From Clostridia bacterium (GTDB taxonomy: Bacteria > Bacillota > Clostridia > Oscillospirales > CAG-272), in assembly GCA_024404475.1 (NCBI GenBank), contig JAKSPV010000021.1, positions 1 through 14,314 on the forward strand: a stretch of 14,314 nucleotides of DNA. The letters are read 5' to 3'. Positions 6,805-14,303 of the stretch are shown here, one piece after another. The notes under the pieces are model-generated. The model made no database searches and was not told where the DNA came from. It saw only the letters and a program-made list of their open reading frames with translations. The stretch's first letter is position 1. Each line of letters opens with the position of its first letter. The position numbers and the translations under genes were made by a program.

Positions 6805-8094
6805 TCAGTTTGCCTTTTTCAGTTCTTCCGCGTCGGAAACGTAGACTTTTCTGATATTGGCACCGAGATTACGGAGTTTGCCGATGATATCGTCGTACCC
6901 GCGCTCGATCAGCTGGATATCGGAGATCTCCGTCTCGCCCTCAGTCATGAGTCCGGCGATCACGAGCGCAACTCCTGCACGCAGGTCAACGGCGCGGACG
7001 GGAGCGGGGGAGAGTTTGCCGCCGCCCTGAATAATGGCGGTGCGGCCGTTTACCTTGATCGACGCACCCATGCGGCGGAGCTCGTCAACGTAGCGGAAGC
7101 GCGTTTCGAAAACGCCTTCGGTCACGGTGCTGACACCGTTTGCGGCACAGAGCAGAACGCTCATCTGCGGGTGCATATCTGTCGGGAAACCGGGATAGGG
7201 AAGCGTCTTGATGTTCGTGCGGCAGAGAGAACCGGCGCTGGAAACGATGACGAAGTCGTCATCCTCGACGACGGTCGCGCCCATTTCCTGAAGCTTTGCC
7301 GTAATAGATTCCAGATGCTTCGGAATGACGTTGTTGATGCGGACGGTACCGGAGGTGGCGGCAGCGGCGATCATGTATGTACCCGCTTCGATCATATCAG
7401 GGATGATCGCGTAGTGACAGCCGTGCAGGTGATCGACGCCGCGGATTTTGATCATATCCGTGCCGGCGCCGCGGATCTGTGCGCCGCAGGTGTTGAGGAA
7501 GTTGGCAAGATCAACGATGTGCGGCTCTTTGGCGGGGTTATCGATCGTCGTCAAACCGGGAGTAAGTGCGGCGGCGAGCATCATGTTGATCGTCGCGCCT
7601 ACGCTGACGACGTCAAAGAAGATGTTGGCACCGCAGATGCCGCGGGGAGTGTTGATATCAATGCAGCCGTTTTCGATCTTGACCTCAGCACCGAGGGACT
7701 CAAAGCCTTTGATGTGCTGATCGATCGGGCGGACGCCGAAATCACAGCCGCCGGGCAGCGGCGCGTGCGCCGTGTGGAAGCGGCCGAGTTCCGCACCGAA
7801 AAGATAATAGGAAGCGCGCATCTTGCGGGCGAGATCGTAGGGAGCGGAGCCCTGACGGATATCGGTGCAGTCGATCTCGACGGCATTTCTGCCGACGGAA
7901 CGGATACTCGCGCCCATCGCACGGAGCAGATCGAGCGAGTTGGAAACGTCGGACACGTTCGGGAGATTTTCGATCACGCATTTGTCCTGGACAAGGATCG
8001 ACGCGTAAATGATCGGCAAAGCGGCATTTTTCATACCGCTGATCTCCACGCTGCCGCGCAGAGGCGTGCCGCCGTTCACCACGATTTTTTCCAT
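6805..8094 (-). CDS. murA: UDP-N-acetylglucosamine 1-carboxyvinyltransferase MurA
   Basis: First committed enzyme of peptidoglycan synthesis: transfers enolpyruvate from phosphoenolpyruvate to UDP-GlcNAc in the cytoplasm. The 429-residue product is full length. Key residues are present: K22-N23 in SGMKNAALP, the catalytic cysteine C117 in LPGGCDFGVRP (the residue alkylated by fosfomycin; some taxa carry Asp here and are resistant), and D306 in FPTDMHPQ. The start is the ATG at 8094, followed by EKIVVNGGTPLRG, the family's N-terminal strand; upstream open frame is leader sequence. GAGGT lies about 8 bases before it. It is the first gene of its unit, with a promoter at 8216-8244 and a leader that can form two hairpins. 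Clostridia often carry two MurA paralogues, so a second copy elsewhere is possible. Confidence 0.97.
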   Translation of the reverse strand: MEKIVVNGGTPLRGSVEISGMKNAALPIIYASILVQDKCVIENLPNVSDVSNSLDLLRAMGASIRSVGRNAVEIDCTDIRQGSAPYDLARKMRASYYLFGAELGRFHTAHAPLPGGCDFGVRPIDQHIKGFESLGAEVKIENGCIDINTPRGICGANIFFDVVSVGATINMMLAAALTPGLTTIDNPAKEPHIVDLANFLNTCGAQIRGAGTDMIKIRGVDHLHGCHYAIIPDMIEAGTYMIAAAATSGTVRINNVIPKHLESITAKLQEMGATVVEDDDFVIVSSAGSLCRTNIKTLPYPGFPTDMHPQMSVLLCAANGVSTVTEGVFETRFRYVDELRRMGASIKVNGRTAIIQGGGKLSPAPVRAVDLRAGVALVIAGLMTEGETEISDIQLIERGYDDIIGKLRNLGANIRKVYVSDAEELKKAN

Positions 8095-8120
8095 ACAGTC
8101 GTACCTCAGTTCAAATGATC

Positions 8121-8172
8121 GCTTCCGCTTCGGAAGCATTATTATGGTATGCGGCAGTTTGAAAAACCGCCG
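8121..8172 (-). promoter_or_regulatory. Two hairpins in the murA leader
   Basis: The roughly 115-base leader contains two inverted repeats. The outer one pairs 8152-8160 with 8164-8172 (nine pairs, one G-U, 3-base loop); the second pairs 8121-8127 with 8131-8137 (GCTTCCG/CGGAAGC, 3-base loop) and lies about 15 bases upstream of the ribosome binding site. Neither is followed by a U-run, so they do not look like terminators; they may stabilise the mRNA or affect ribosome access. I recognise no known riboswitch class. Confidence 0.45.
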
Positions 8173-8215
8173 GAAAAAGCAACGTTTTTGCCTGTCGGGC
8201 ACTCATTCATCTTGT

Positions 8216-8244
8216 ATTATAACATAATCACTTGTAAAATGGAA
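8216..8244 (-). promoter_or_regulatory. Sigma-70-type promoter of murA, extended -10
   Basis: On the minus strand a perfect TATAAT (8221-8216) is preceded by TG one base upstream (8224-8223), an extended -10 element. Seventeen bases further upstream the -35 region reads TTCCAT (8244-8239), a poor match, as is usual for extended -10 promoters. Transcription would start near 8209. It lies between the preceding unit's terminator and the murA leader. Confidence 0.7.
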
Positions 8245-8288
8245 GAGCAATTTGCACTTTTTTCGTCGTTTTTTCAACGCAGACAATC

Positions 8289-8338
8289 AAAAAAGCCGCT
8301 GCAAGATGTTTTTTTCGAAAAAACGTGCTTGAACGGCC
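8289..8338 (-). terminator. Intrinsic terminator after the upp-DUF3810 unit
   Basis: On the minus strand GCCG and CAAG (8337-8328) pair with CTTG and CGGC (8304-8295) around an inner A/T stem of six to seven pairs with a CG loop centre (about 8309-8324); six T residues follow at 8294-8289. It begins 35 bases after the DUF3810 stop codon and separates this unit from the murA promoter downstream. Confidence 0.75.
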
Positions 8339-8372
8339 TATTTTCATTTTAGAGTACCTTTAACAGTATATG

Positions 8373-9482
8373 TCAGCTTTCGGATCCGGTGACTTTGTAG
8401 TACGAAACGGCGAGATCGACGACGAGCCCGTAACTGACCGAGCCGGGCGTTCCCTGCGAGGAAAGGTAGGCGTCGTTGACCGCATCCGAAACTTTGGAAA
8501 CGGTCGATTCGCGGTACGGCTCAAAAAAATCGGAATACGCCTTGAGCTCCCCGCGTACACGCGTGTCAAGTTCGGCGAGCGCCTGCCAGTAAAGATCGTG
8601 CGACGCTTTGTAAAGCGCAGACGCCAGATATTCGTACAGATTCAGATATCCGCTGTAACGGACGTAACTGTCGTCGGAGGCGATGCAGACGAGGAACGCG
8701 ACGAAGTTCGCTTCGTTTTCGCGTGCCACGCCGCGCTGGTGCGCCATTTCGTGCGCCGCGGTGTAGGGAATCACGAAATCCGGGTAACAGACGTTGATGT
8801 TCGATTCGCCGGTGAAGAACGAATATACGCCGGCGATGTGGGTATACATCATCGGCTCGCTGAGTGAGATCATTTTCGGACGGCTTCGGAACGACTGCAC
8901 GAGATCCGGATACTGGTTGTTGAACACGAGGTAAGCCTCATTCAGCTCGTCGATCGTTCCGTCAAAACCGTCCGGCATGACGGAAAGACCGTCTGCGGCG
9001 TATGTCTGCCCGTCGGCGAGCCGGTTCAGTTCGTCGACCACGATCATCGTTGTGTCGTAAAGCTCCTCAGCGGAGACAGGGTTGTCTTCGAGGTCAAGCT
9101 GCTCGGCAAGCGTCGTCGCACGGTAACCGGTCGCAAACGTCAGCACGAACAGAATATAAATCACGGCGATGACGGACAGAATGAACGACACGAATCGTGC
9201 GCACTTTTTCCCGTCTTTGGCACAGACGACTATGCCGTATACGAGAAGACAAATGACAGCCGGGATGAGGAGGATCAGGAGCCATTCGCCGATCGAAAAA
9301 GGAACGGGCGATGTGACCGTCGCAAGGAGCATACGGAAGAACGCGGCAACAGTCGAGTTGAAATAGTCGGCGAAAGAAACGGACAGGGCAGATGCCGCGT
9401 GGATGATGCCGCAGACGGCGGCCAGCGCGAAAATGCAGACGGCATACACCGGTACGTAAACGCCGATGATCTTACGTTTCAT
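8373..9482 (-). CDS. DUF3810 membrane protein with HExxH metallopeptidase motif
   Basis: Predicted membrane-bound zinc metallopeptidase of the DUF3810 family; no substrate or physiological role is established to my knowledge. The 369-residue protein has three hydrophobic segments at about 5-32, 65-86 and 97-119, followed by a large domain, probably extracytoplasmic. This carries HEMAHQRG at 244-251, a perfect HExxH zinc site, and a downstream ENEANF at 256-261, whose glutamates are candidates for the third zinc ligand as in gluzincins. The ATG at 9482 has GGAGGTG about 10 bases before it and overlaps the end of the preceding pseudouridine synthase gene by 11 bases. It is the last gene of the upp-lnt unit and is followed by a terminator. 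Peptidase activity is inferred from the motif only. Confidence 0.85.
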   Translation of the reverse strand: MKRKIIGVYVPVYAVCIFALAAVCGIIHAASALSVSFADYFNSTVAAFFRMLLATVTSPVPFSIGEWLLILLIPAVICLLVYGIVVCAKDGKKCARFVSFILSVIAVIYILFVLTFATGYRATTLAEQLDLEDNPVSAEELYDTTMIVVDELNRLADGQTYAADGLSVMPDGFDGTIDELNEAYLVFNNQYPDLVQSFRSRPKMISLSEPMMYTHIAGVYSFFTGESNINVCYPDFVIPYTAAHEMAHQRGVARENEANFVAFLVCIASDDSYVRYSGYLNLYEYLASALYKASHDLYWQALAELDTRVRGELKAYSDFFEPYRESTVSKVSDAVNDAYLSSQGTPGSVSYGLVVDLAVSYYKVTGSES

Positions 9483-10452
9483 CGGGAATCGGCACCTCCT
9501 TTTTCAGGTCGTCAAACGAACAGGCTTCGGCGCGGCGGATGATCTCTTCCGCCCTCTCCGGAAACCGGGCGCTGATCACCGCTTTGATGTCGTCCGGCAA
9601 ACGCGAGGTCAGAGAAAGGATCCGTCCGTCCGCGGGGTGGGGAAGATGCAGATGCGCCGCGTGGAGCGCCTGCCGTCCGATTTCTTCCGAGGCGTGTCCG
9701 TACAGATCATCCCCTGTAATGGGGCATCCCATACCTGCAAAATGTAATCGGAGCTGATGTGTCCGCCCGGTCAGAGGACTGGCGAGAACGACGGCGGTGT
9801 TTTCACCCGCTGCGATCGTCGTGTAGGCGGTTATGGCTTCCTTGCCGCTTGTTTCGTCCGAGGTTTCCTCCCGCTCGATGATACTGCCGGCTCTCCGGCG
9901 GATGCGGGACTTCCGGATTCCCGCCGGGGGCTCCGGTACGCCGTCGAGAACGGCGACGTAAACTTTGCGTATTTCGCCGGCGCGCATGGCGAGCGAAGCG
10001 TGGTAAGCCGCAATTCGCGTATTGGCTGTCAGCATCAACCCGCTCGTGTTGCGGTCGAGCCGGTTGACGGGGCGAAAGACATAAGTCTTGTCCCGATAGC
10101 GGTAAGCGAGCGCGTTGGCGACCGTATCATCCGGATGTCCGAGCGAGGGATGTGCCGGCATATCGAACGGTTTGTTTACAACGGTGAGATATTCGTCCTC
10201 AAAAACGACGTCGAGCGGCAGATCGACGGGGTGTACATACGGGCTGACGTCTTCTTCGTCATCTTCCAGAAGAAGTTCGAGAACGTCGCCGCGGCGGAGC
10301 ATATACCGCACATTCTCACGTTTACCGTTGACGAGAATACCGCCGTCGGTGAATTTCAGATGCTTCAGAAGTGCGGTGGAAACGCCCATGTCGCGCCGGA
10401 GAAACTCGCGGAGCATTTTGCCGTCGAGTTTTTCATTAACGATAATCCTCAT
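9472..10452 (-). CDS. RluA-family pseudouridine synthase (RluD/YjbO-like)
   Basis: Isomerises specific uridines of RNA, most likely 23S rRNA, to pseudouridine. The 326-residue product has an N-terminal S4-like RNA-binding region (about 10-65, ending in VNGKRENVRYMLRRGDVL) and a catalytic domain with the invariant aspartate D133 in RPVNRLDRNTSGL. The sequence VVNKPFDMPAHPS at 91-103 resembles the Firmicute YjbO group. The open frame continues far upstream through the lnt gene; I chose ATG 10452 because it overlaps the lnt stop as ATGA, has GGAGG about 8 bases upstream and starts the S4 domain cleanly (MRIIVNEKLDGKMLREFL). Target uridine cannot be deduced. It is the second RluA-type enzyme in this operon, the other lying on the far side of lnt. 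Confidence 0.93.
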   Translation of the reverse strand: MRIIVNEKLDGKMLREFLRRDMGVSTALLKHLKFTDGGILVNGKRENVRYMLRRGDVLELLLEDDEEDVSPYVHPVDLPLDVVFEDEYLTVVNKPFDMPAHPSLGHPDDTVANALAYRYRDKTYVFRPVNRLDRNTSGLMLTANTRIAAYHASLAMRAGEIRKVYVAVLDGVPEPPAGIRKSRIRRRAGSIIEREETSDETSGKEAITAYTTIAAGENTAVVLASPLTGRTHQLRLHFAGMGCPITGDDLYGHASEEIGRQALHAAHLHLPHPADGRILSLTSRLPDDIKAVISARFPERAEEIIRRAEACSFDDLKKEVPIPDET

Positions 10453-12047
10453 GCGTCTTTCCTCCGTCCGCGGATGAAGCCGAAAGCGCCAGCAGCCTCG
10501 AGAAAACCGAGCGACAGCCAAAGAATGACGTCGCCGAAACGGGTATACGGTGTTTTGCCCGAGAGAAAAGCGGCTTCTCCGGTGAGGACACCCTGCTCGA
10601 GTGCGCCGAGGAACACCGTTTCGCGTCCCGTTTCTGTCAAAATGGCAGAGATGCCGGTGTTTGCGGCTCGTACGACGTAACGTCCGTTCTCGATCGCACG
10701 AAGCGCGGCGTGACGCTCGTGCTGGCGGAGCGCGGAGCTTTCGCCGAACCACGAGTCGTTCGTCGAGACGAGCAGCAGTTCGGCTCCGGCCCGCACGCTG
10801 TCGCGTGCCAGCGATTCATAAATCGAATCAAAACAGATGAGCGCGCCGACCTTGCCGTACGACGTGTCGAAAACGGTCGCTTCGCTGCCGGGGTAAACGT
10901 CCTCGCTGAGTGCGGACAGACCGGCGAGCGGCGGGTAGATCAACTCGAAGAACGGCCGCCACGGTACGTATTCACCGAACGGCACGAGATGCCGCTTTTC
11001 GTAGAAAGTACCGTCCTCCGTGCCGTTCTCGACACAGAAGAGAACGTTCCGCAGCATACCGTCCTCACCCCGTGAAAACGAGGTGGCAAACAGCGTAACG
11101 CCGTTTGTGAAAGATAGCGAGTCGATCATGTCCCGGAGAGACGGATAATCATTGATCTCAAACGGAAACGCAGATTCCGGCCAGACAACGATGTCTGCAC
11201 CCGACTGTGCCGCTTCGGCGGTCATGTCGGTATACCGGTCGAGGATGGTGCGCTGCTTGCTGACACCCCACTTGTCCTTTGAGGAGATATTCGCCTGCAC
11301 GGCGGCTACGGTCACGGTCTCGCGGTCTTCCGCTTCAAGAACGGTCATGCGGATGCAGCCGAAAACGAGATTGCAGGTGAAAACAGCGACGGCGAGAACG
11401 CCTGCCGCAAGTGCGCTTTTACGGTCTCTGTGGATTTCCAGAAACGCTACGGCGAGGAGCGCACCCGTCAGAACGACGAGAAAAGCGATACCGTACGAGC
11501 CGATGACGGACGCAGACTGTACGAGCGGCAGCATCCCGGCCTGACCCATGGCCAGTTTGCCCCACGGCACGCCTGCCCATGTCAGCGTCTGCAGAAATTC
11601 AAAGAGGCACCATAGCGAGGCCGCCGCCGGCGCGAGCAGCCACATGTGCTCGCGAAGGTGACAGACGCAGAGAAAAAATCGCAGCAGTACGAACTGCACG
11701 GCACCGACCGCCGCCTGCAAAAGCGGCAGACCGAACCAACCGGCGCAGATCACGGCGATCGCACCGCCGCTCGAAAGACCGACAAAATCCAGCGGATAGA
11801 GCTCGACGAGCCAGTAAAACGTGACGAGCCCGTAGCCGTACAGCAGCAAAAGGCCGCGGCCGAAAGCGCGGAGATAGCCCCCCCGCCGTTCGTCTGCGGC
11901 TCTTTGATATTCGAGATAATATACAGGCGCGAGGGCGATCCATGCCACGGGCGCAAGTTCGGAAACGAGCATGGGCAGAGCGAGCAGAATGCCCGAGAGC
12001 AGATACACGGGCCAGTAGCGCTTCGTTTTCGGTTTGTTGCTGTTCAT
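10449..12047 (-). CDS. lnt: Apolipoprotein N-acyltransferase Lnt
   Basis: Membrane enzyme that adds a third acyl chain, from phospholipid, to the N-terminal cysteine of lipoproteins on the outer face of the cytoplasmic membrane. The 532-residue protein has an N-terminal membrane part with several hydrophobic segments (about 12-230) and a carbon-nitrogen hydrolase domain (about 245-490). The catalytic triad is intact: E291 in VVWPESAFPFE, K351 in YEKRHLVPFGEYVP and C405 in GALICFDSIYE; E359, matching the essential E343 of E. coli, is present. Where E. coli has Tyr-Glu after the catalytic Cys, this protein has Phe-Asp. Start ATG 12047 has AAAGGA upstream. It shares its operon with two pseudouridine synthases and overlaps the next gene by ATGA. 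Lnt is classically a Proteobacterial and Actinobacterial enzyme and missing from Bacillus-type Firmicutes, so its substrate use here is worth testing. Confidence 0.92.
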   Translation of the reverse strand: MNSNKPKTKRYWPVYLLSGILLALPMLVSELAPVAWIALAPVYYLEYQRAADERRGGYLRAFGRGLLLLYGYGLVTFYWLVELYPLDFVGLSSGGAIAVICAGWFGLPLLQAAVGAVQFVLLRFFLCVCHLREHMWLLAPAAASLWCLFEFLQTLTWAGVPWGKLAMGQAGMLPLVQSASVIGSYGIAFLVVLTGALLAVAFLEIHRDRKSALAAGVLAVAVFTCNLVFGCIRMTVLEAEDRETVTVAAVQANISSKDKWGVSKQRTILDRYTDMTAEAAQSGADIVVWPESAFPFEINDYPSLRDMIDSLSFTNGVTLFATSFSRGEDGMLRNVLFCVENGTEDGTFYEKRHLVPFGEYVPWRPFFELIYPPLAGLSALSEDVYPGSEATVFDTSYGKVGALICFDSIYESLARDSVRAGAELLLVSTNDSWFGESSALRQHERHAALRAIENGRYVVRAANTGISAILTETGRETVFLGALEQGVLTGEAAFLSGKTPYTRFGDVILWLSLGFLEAAGAFGFIRGRRKDA

Positions 12048-12080
12048 GCTTGTTTCCTTTCTGTCAGTTTTGAGATCCGC

Positions 12081-13106
12081 TCAGCGGAGCAGGGAACGGA
12101 TCGCCGTGTCGTCGCCGAAGAGGCGGAGAAAACGGATGCGGCTTTCCGAAACGCGAAACTCTTTTCCGTTGAGATATGAGAGAGTACGACCCTCCGGCAC
12201 GGTGAAACGGACGCGGTAGGCATAGAGCGCCTGATGCGCGTAGCCGAGCCGTTTATCATCGCGGTTGACGCCGTATTTGCCCTCGCCGAGCAGCGGATGC
12301 CCGACCGATGCGAGGTGCGCACGGATCTGATGCGTCCGCCCTGTTACAAGGTGAACGTCGAGCAGAGAAAGGTCTTCTTCACCGGTATATGCCAGCGATC
12401 TGTATTCCGTAATGATCTCACGTGCACCGGGTGCCGGATGCGAGAGGACGGTCACGGTCTTCGTTTTGCTGTCTTTCCGGAGAAAACCGGTGAGACGGTC
12501 TTCGCGGCGTTCCGTTTTGCCGTGCACCGCCGCCAGATAATGCTTTTCCACGCAGTCGTCACGGATCAGTTCGTTCATCTCGCGGAGCGCTGCGGCGTTC
12601 TTCGCCGCGATCACGAGACCTCCTGTGTTCCGGTCGATCCGGTTGCAGAGCGCCGGTGCAAACGAGTTCTCCGCTGCGGGATCGTATTCGCCTTTTTGGC
12701 AGAGATACGCCGTCACGTGGTAGAGAAGCGTTGAGCGTTCGGAGAAATCGTCCGTGTGCGCCTCGCTTTCGTCGCCGGTGTGTGCGAGCACCCCCGGATC
12801 TTTGTCGAGCAGGATAACGTTTTCGTCCTCGTACACGACGGTGAGCTTCGGTTTGATACGATGAAGTTCGTTTCCGCGTTCGGCCTTTTCAGCGTCGCCG
12901 GCAAAAAATTCCTCCGGAATATACATTGTCACGACGTCGCCTGCGGCGAGCATCTGCCCGCCCTCGGCGCGTTTTCCGTTGACCTTGATCTTTTTCAGCC
13001 GGAGGTATTTATACAGCAAAGAGGAGGGCATTCCTCTCACCGTCTTCTGGACGAATTTGTCGAGGCGCTGCCCTCCGTCGTTGCTCTTGATGTCGAACTG
13101 ACGCAT
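12081..13106 (-). CDS. RluA-family pseudouridine synthase (RluC-like)
   Basis: RNA pseudouridine synthase of 341 residues. An S4 domain occupies about 12-65 (GGQRLDKFVQKTV, LRLKKIKVNGKR), and the catalytic domain has the invariant aspartate D158 in LCNRIDRNTGGL and the C-terminal GRTHQIRAHLASVGHPLLGE segment typical of RluC/RluD. Compared with the other RluA enzyme in this unit it has a longer insert between the S4 and catalytic domains (about 104-148, acidic, containing TGDESEAHTDDFSERS). The ATG at 13106 shares one base with the upp stop codon (TAATG) and has no ribosome binding site of its own, so it probably relies on translational coupling to upp. A 33-base gap with AAAGGA precedes lnt. 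The modified position is not deducible; 23S rRNA is the usual target. Confidence 0.92.
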   Translation of the reverse strand: MRQFDIKSNDGGQRLDKFVQKTVRGMPSSLLYKYLRLKKIKVNGKRAEGGQMLAAGDVVTMYIPEEFFAGDAEKAERGNELHRIKPKLTVVYEDENVILLDKDPGVLAHTGDESEAHTDDFSERSTLLYHVTAYLCQKGEYDPAAENSFAPALCNRIDRNTGGLVIAAKNAAALREMNELIRDDCVEKHYLAAVHGKTERREDRLTGFLRKDSKTKTVTVLSHPAPGAREIITEYRSLAYTGEEDLSLLDVHLVTGRTHQIRAHLASVGHPLLGEGKYGVNRDDKRLGYAHQALYAYRVRFTVPEGRTLSYLNGKEFRVSESRIRFLRLFGDDTAIRSLLR

Positions 13107-13735
13107 TATTTGGTGCCGAACAGACGGTCGCCAGCGTCACCGAGACCGGGAACGATGTAGCAGTTCTCGTTCAGGTGATCGTCAAGCGCTGCGGCATAGA
13201 TATCAACGTCGTTGTGGACGCTGCGGACCTTCTGGACGCCTTCGGGAGCCGCCACGAGGCACATGAGGCGGATGTTGCGGCAGCCGCGTGCTTTCAGCAT
13301 TGTGATGGCGTCGGCGGCAGAACCGCCGGTGGCAAGCATCGGGTCGCAGACGATGACGATGCGGTCTTCAATGTCGGCCGGAAGCTTGCAGTAGTATTCC
13401 ACAGGCAGGTGTGTCTCGGGGTCGCGGTACAGACCGATATGGCCGACCTTTGCGACGGGGACGAGAGAGAGCAGGCCGTCGACCATGCCGAGTCCGGCGC
13501 GGAGAATCGGGACGATGGCAAGTTTTTTGCCGGAGATGCGCTGTGCCGTCATTTTGGTGATCGGTGTTTCGATCTCAACGGGTTCGAGCGGGAGATCGCG
13601 GGTGACTTCGTAGCCCATCAAAAGGGAAATCTCCTCGAGCAATTCGCGGAAATCCTTGCTGCCGGTCTCGACTTTGCGCATGATGGTAAGCTTGTGCGTG
13701 ACCATCGGGTGGTCAACCAAATGGAAGGTGCTCAT
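13106..13735 (-). CDS. upp: Uracil phosphoribosyltransferase
   Basis: Pyrimidine-salvage enzyme converting uracil and phosphoribosyl pyrophosphate to UMP in the cytoplasm. The product has 209 residues, exactly the usual length. Diagnostic segments are all present: PILRAGLGM at 76-84, the PRPP-binding loop VIVCDPMLATGGSA at 127-140, and the C-terminal uracil-binding PGLGDAGDRLFGTK at 196-209. The ATG at 13735 (MSTFHLVDHP) is preceded by AAAGGA about 9 bases upstream; an in-frame upstream extension of 29 residues would run through the leader and has no family similarity. It is the first gene of the five-gene unit, whose promoter lies about 60 bases upstream. No attenuator or PyrR-type anti-terminator stem is visible in the short leader. 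Confidence 0.97.
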   Translation of the reverse strand: MSTFHLVDHPMVTHKLTIMRKVETGSKDFRELLEEISLLMGYEVTRDLPLEPVEIETPITKMTAQRISGKKLAIVPILRAGLGMVDGLLSLVPVAKVGHIGLYRDPETHLPVEYYCKLPADIEDRIVIVCDPMLATGGSAADAITMLKARGCRNIRLMCLVAAPEGVQKVRSVHNDVDIYAAALDDHLNENCYIVPGLGDAGDRLFGTK

Positions 13736-13793
13736 ATTATGTGTCCTTTCTGTTTCGCGGCGGTTGGCCGGAATATCCTTGGTTTTCTTGTTC

Positions 13794-13822
13794 ATTATAC
13801 ACGGAAAACCGGTCGTTTGCAA
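13794..13822 (-). promoter_or_regulatory. Sigma-70-type promoter of the upp operon
   Basis: On the minus strand TTGCAA (13822-13817), 17 bases of spacer and a perfect TATAAT (13799-13794). Transcription would start near 13787, giving a leader of about 50 bases to upp. The -35 sequence and the spacing are identical to those of the plus-strand promoter at 4367-4395. Confidence 0.8.
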
Positions 13823-13899
13823 TAGTTTCAGACATAAAAATCATGCTGAAGTATGTTTAGACACACGACTAAAACGAGAACATAAACATAGGCAAATGC

Positions 13900-13936
13900 A
13901 AAAATCCGTATTCTGACCGGCAGAACACGGATTTTT
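13900..13936 (-). terminator. Intrinsic terminator after the DUF1667 gene
   Basis: A 16-base-pair hairpin with one G-U pair (13900-13915 with 13921-13936) and a 5-base loop lies just after the DUF1667 stop codon at 13941. On the minus strand the stem ends in a run of T residues followed by GCATTT. Its plus-strand reading also ends in T residues, so it could act in both directions. It separates this unit from the upp promoter about 80 bases further on. Confidence 0.85.
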
Positions 13937-13940
13937 CGTT

Positions 13941-14303
13941 TTATTTCATGTCTTTGCACGCGATAAGATCGGCGCCGTCTTCCATGAAGTTGCGGACGAG
14001 CACGTCTCCGCGGTTGACCGGAAGAGGTGCTTTTATCTTGCGGATCTCGTCCATTGCGGGGAACAGAAACTCTTTGCCGATCGGGCGGGAAGTGCGCACG
14101 GGAAGTTTTCGGCCGTCTGCGGTGAACACGGTGCTGGTCAGCGTCCGGACGGGATGCGTCAGCTCGCTTTCCGCATATGCTTTTCCGCGCGGGCAGGTGT
14201 TGCCAGTCACCGAGAGGACTTTTCCGCTTTCATCGAGCACAGCGGAGATCGAGCAGCCGATCGGACAGACGACGCAGCGGAGATTCTTTACGGTGTCAGC
14301 CAT
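13941..14303 (-). CDS. DUF1667 domain protein, cysteine-rich partner of an FAD oxidoreductase
   Basis: Small cytoplasmic protein of 120 residues, full length for the DUF1667 family. It has four conserved cysteines: C10, C13 and C17 in CVVCPIGC, and C37 in VTGNTCPRGKAYA, a likely metal or iron-sulfur site by pattern. The rest follows the family closely (HPVRTLTSTV, PVRTSRPIGKE, NRGDVLVRN). In Clostridia such genes usually follow glpA-like glycerol-3-phosphate dehydrogenase and FAD-dependent NAD(P)/pyridine nucleotide-disulfide oxidoreductase genes, and the upstream partner here would lie beyond the right edge. The ATG at 14303 has GGTGAG 5-10 bases upstream. It is the last gene of its unit, ending at the hairpin terminator. 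Family call is firm; biochemical role is inferred from context elsewhere. Confidence 0.9.
   Translation of the reverse strand: MADTVKNLRCVVCPIGCSISAVLDESGKVLSVTGNTCPRGKAYAESELTHPVRTLTSTVFTADGRKLPVRTSRPIGKEFLFPAMDEIRKIKAPLPVNRGDVLVRNFMEDGADLIACKDMK

Noticed and set aside
6544..8118. Plus-strand open frame of over 500 codons covering murA and DUF1858
   Set aside because: It mirrors MurA, whose active-site residues are intact on the minus strand. The translation is rich in Asp, Ala, Gly and His without domain structure.
10453..10752. N-terminal extension of the RluD/YjbO-like synthase by 100 residues
   Set aside because: The extension lies inside the lnt coding region, is arginine-rich and lacks any family similarity. 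The ATG at 10452 has a good ribosome binding site and an ATGA overlap.
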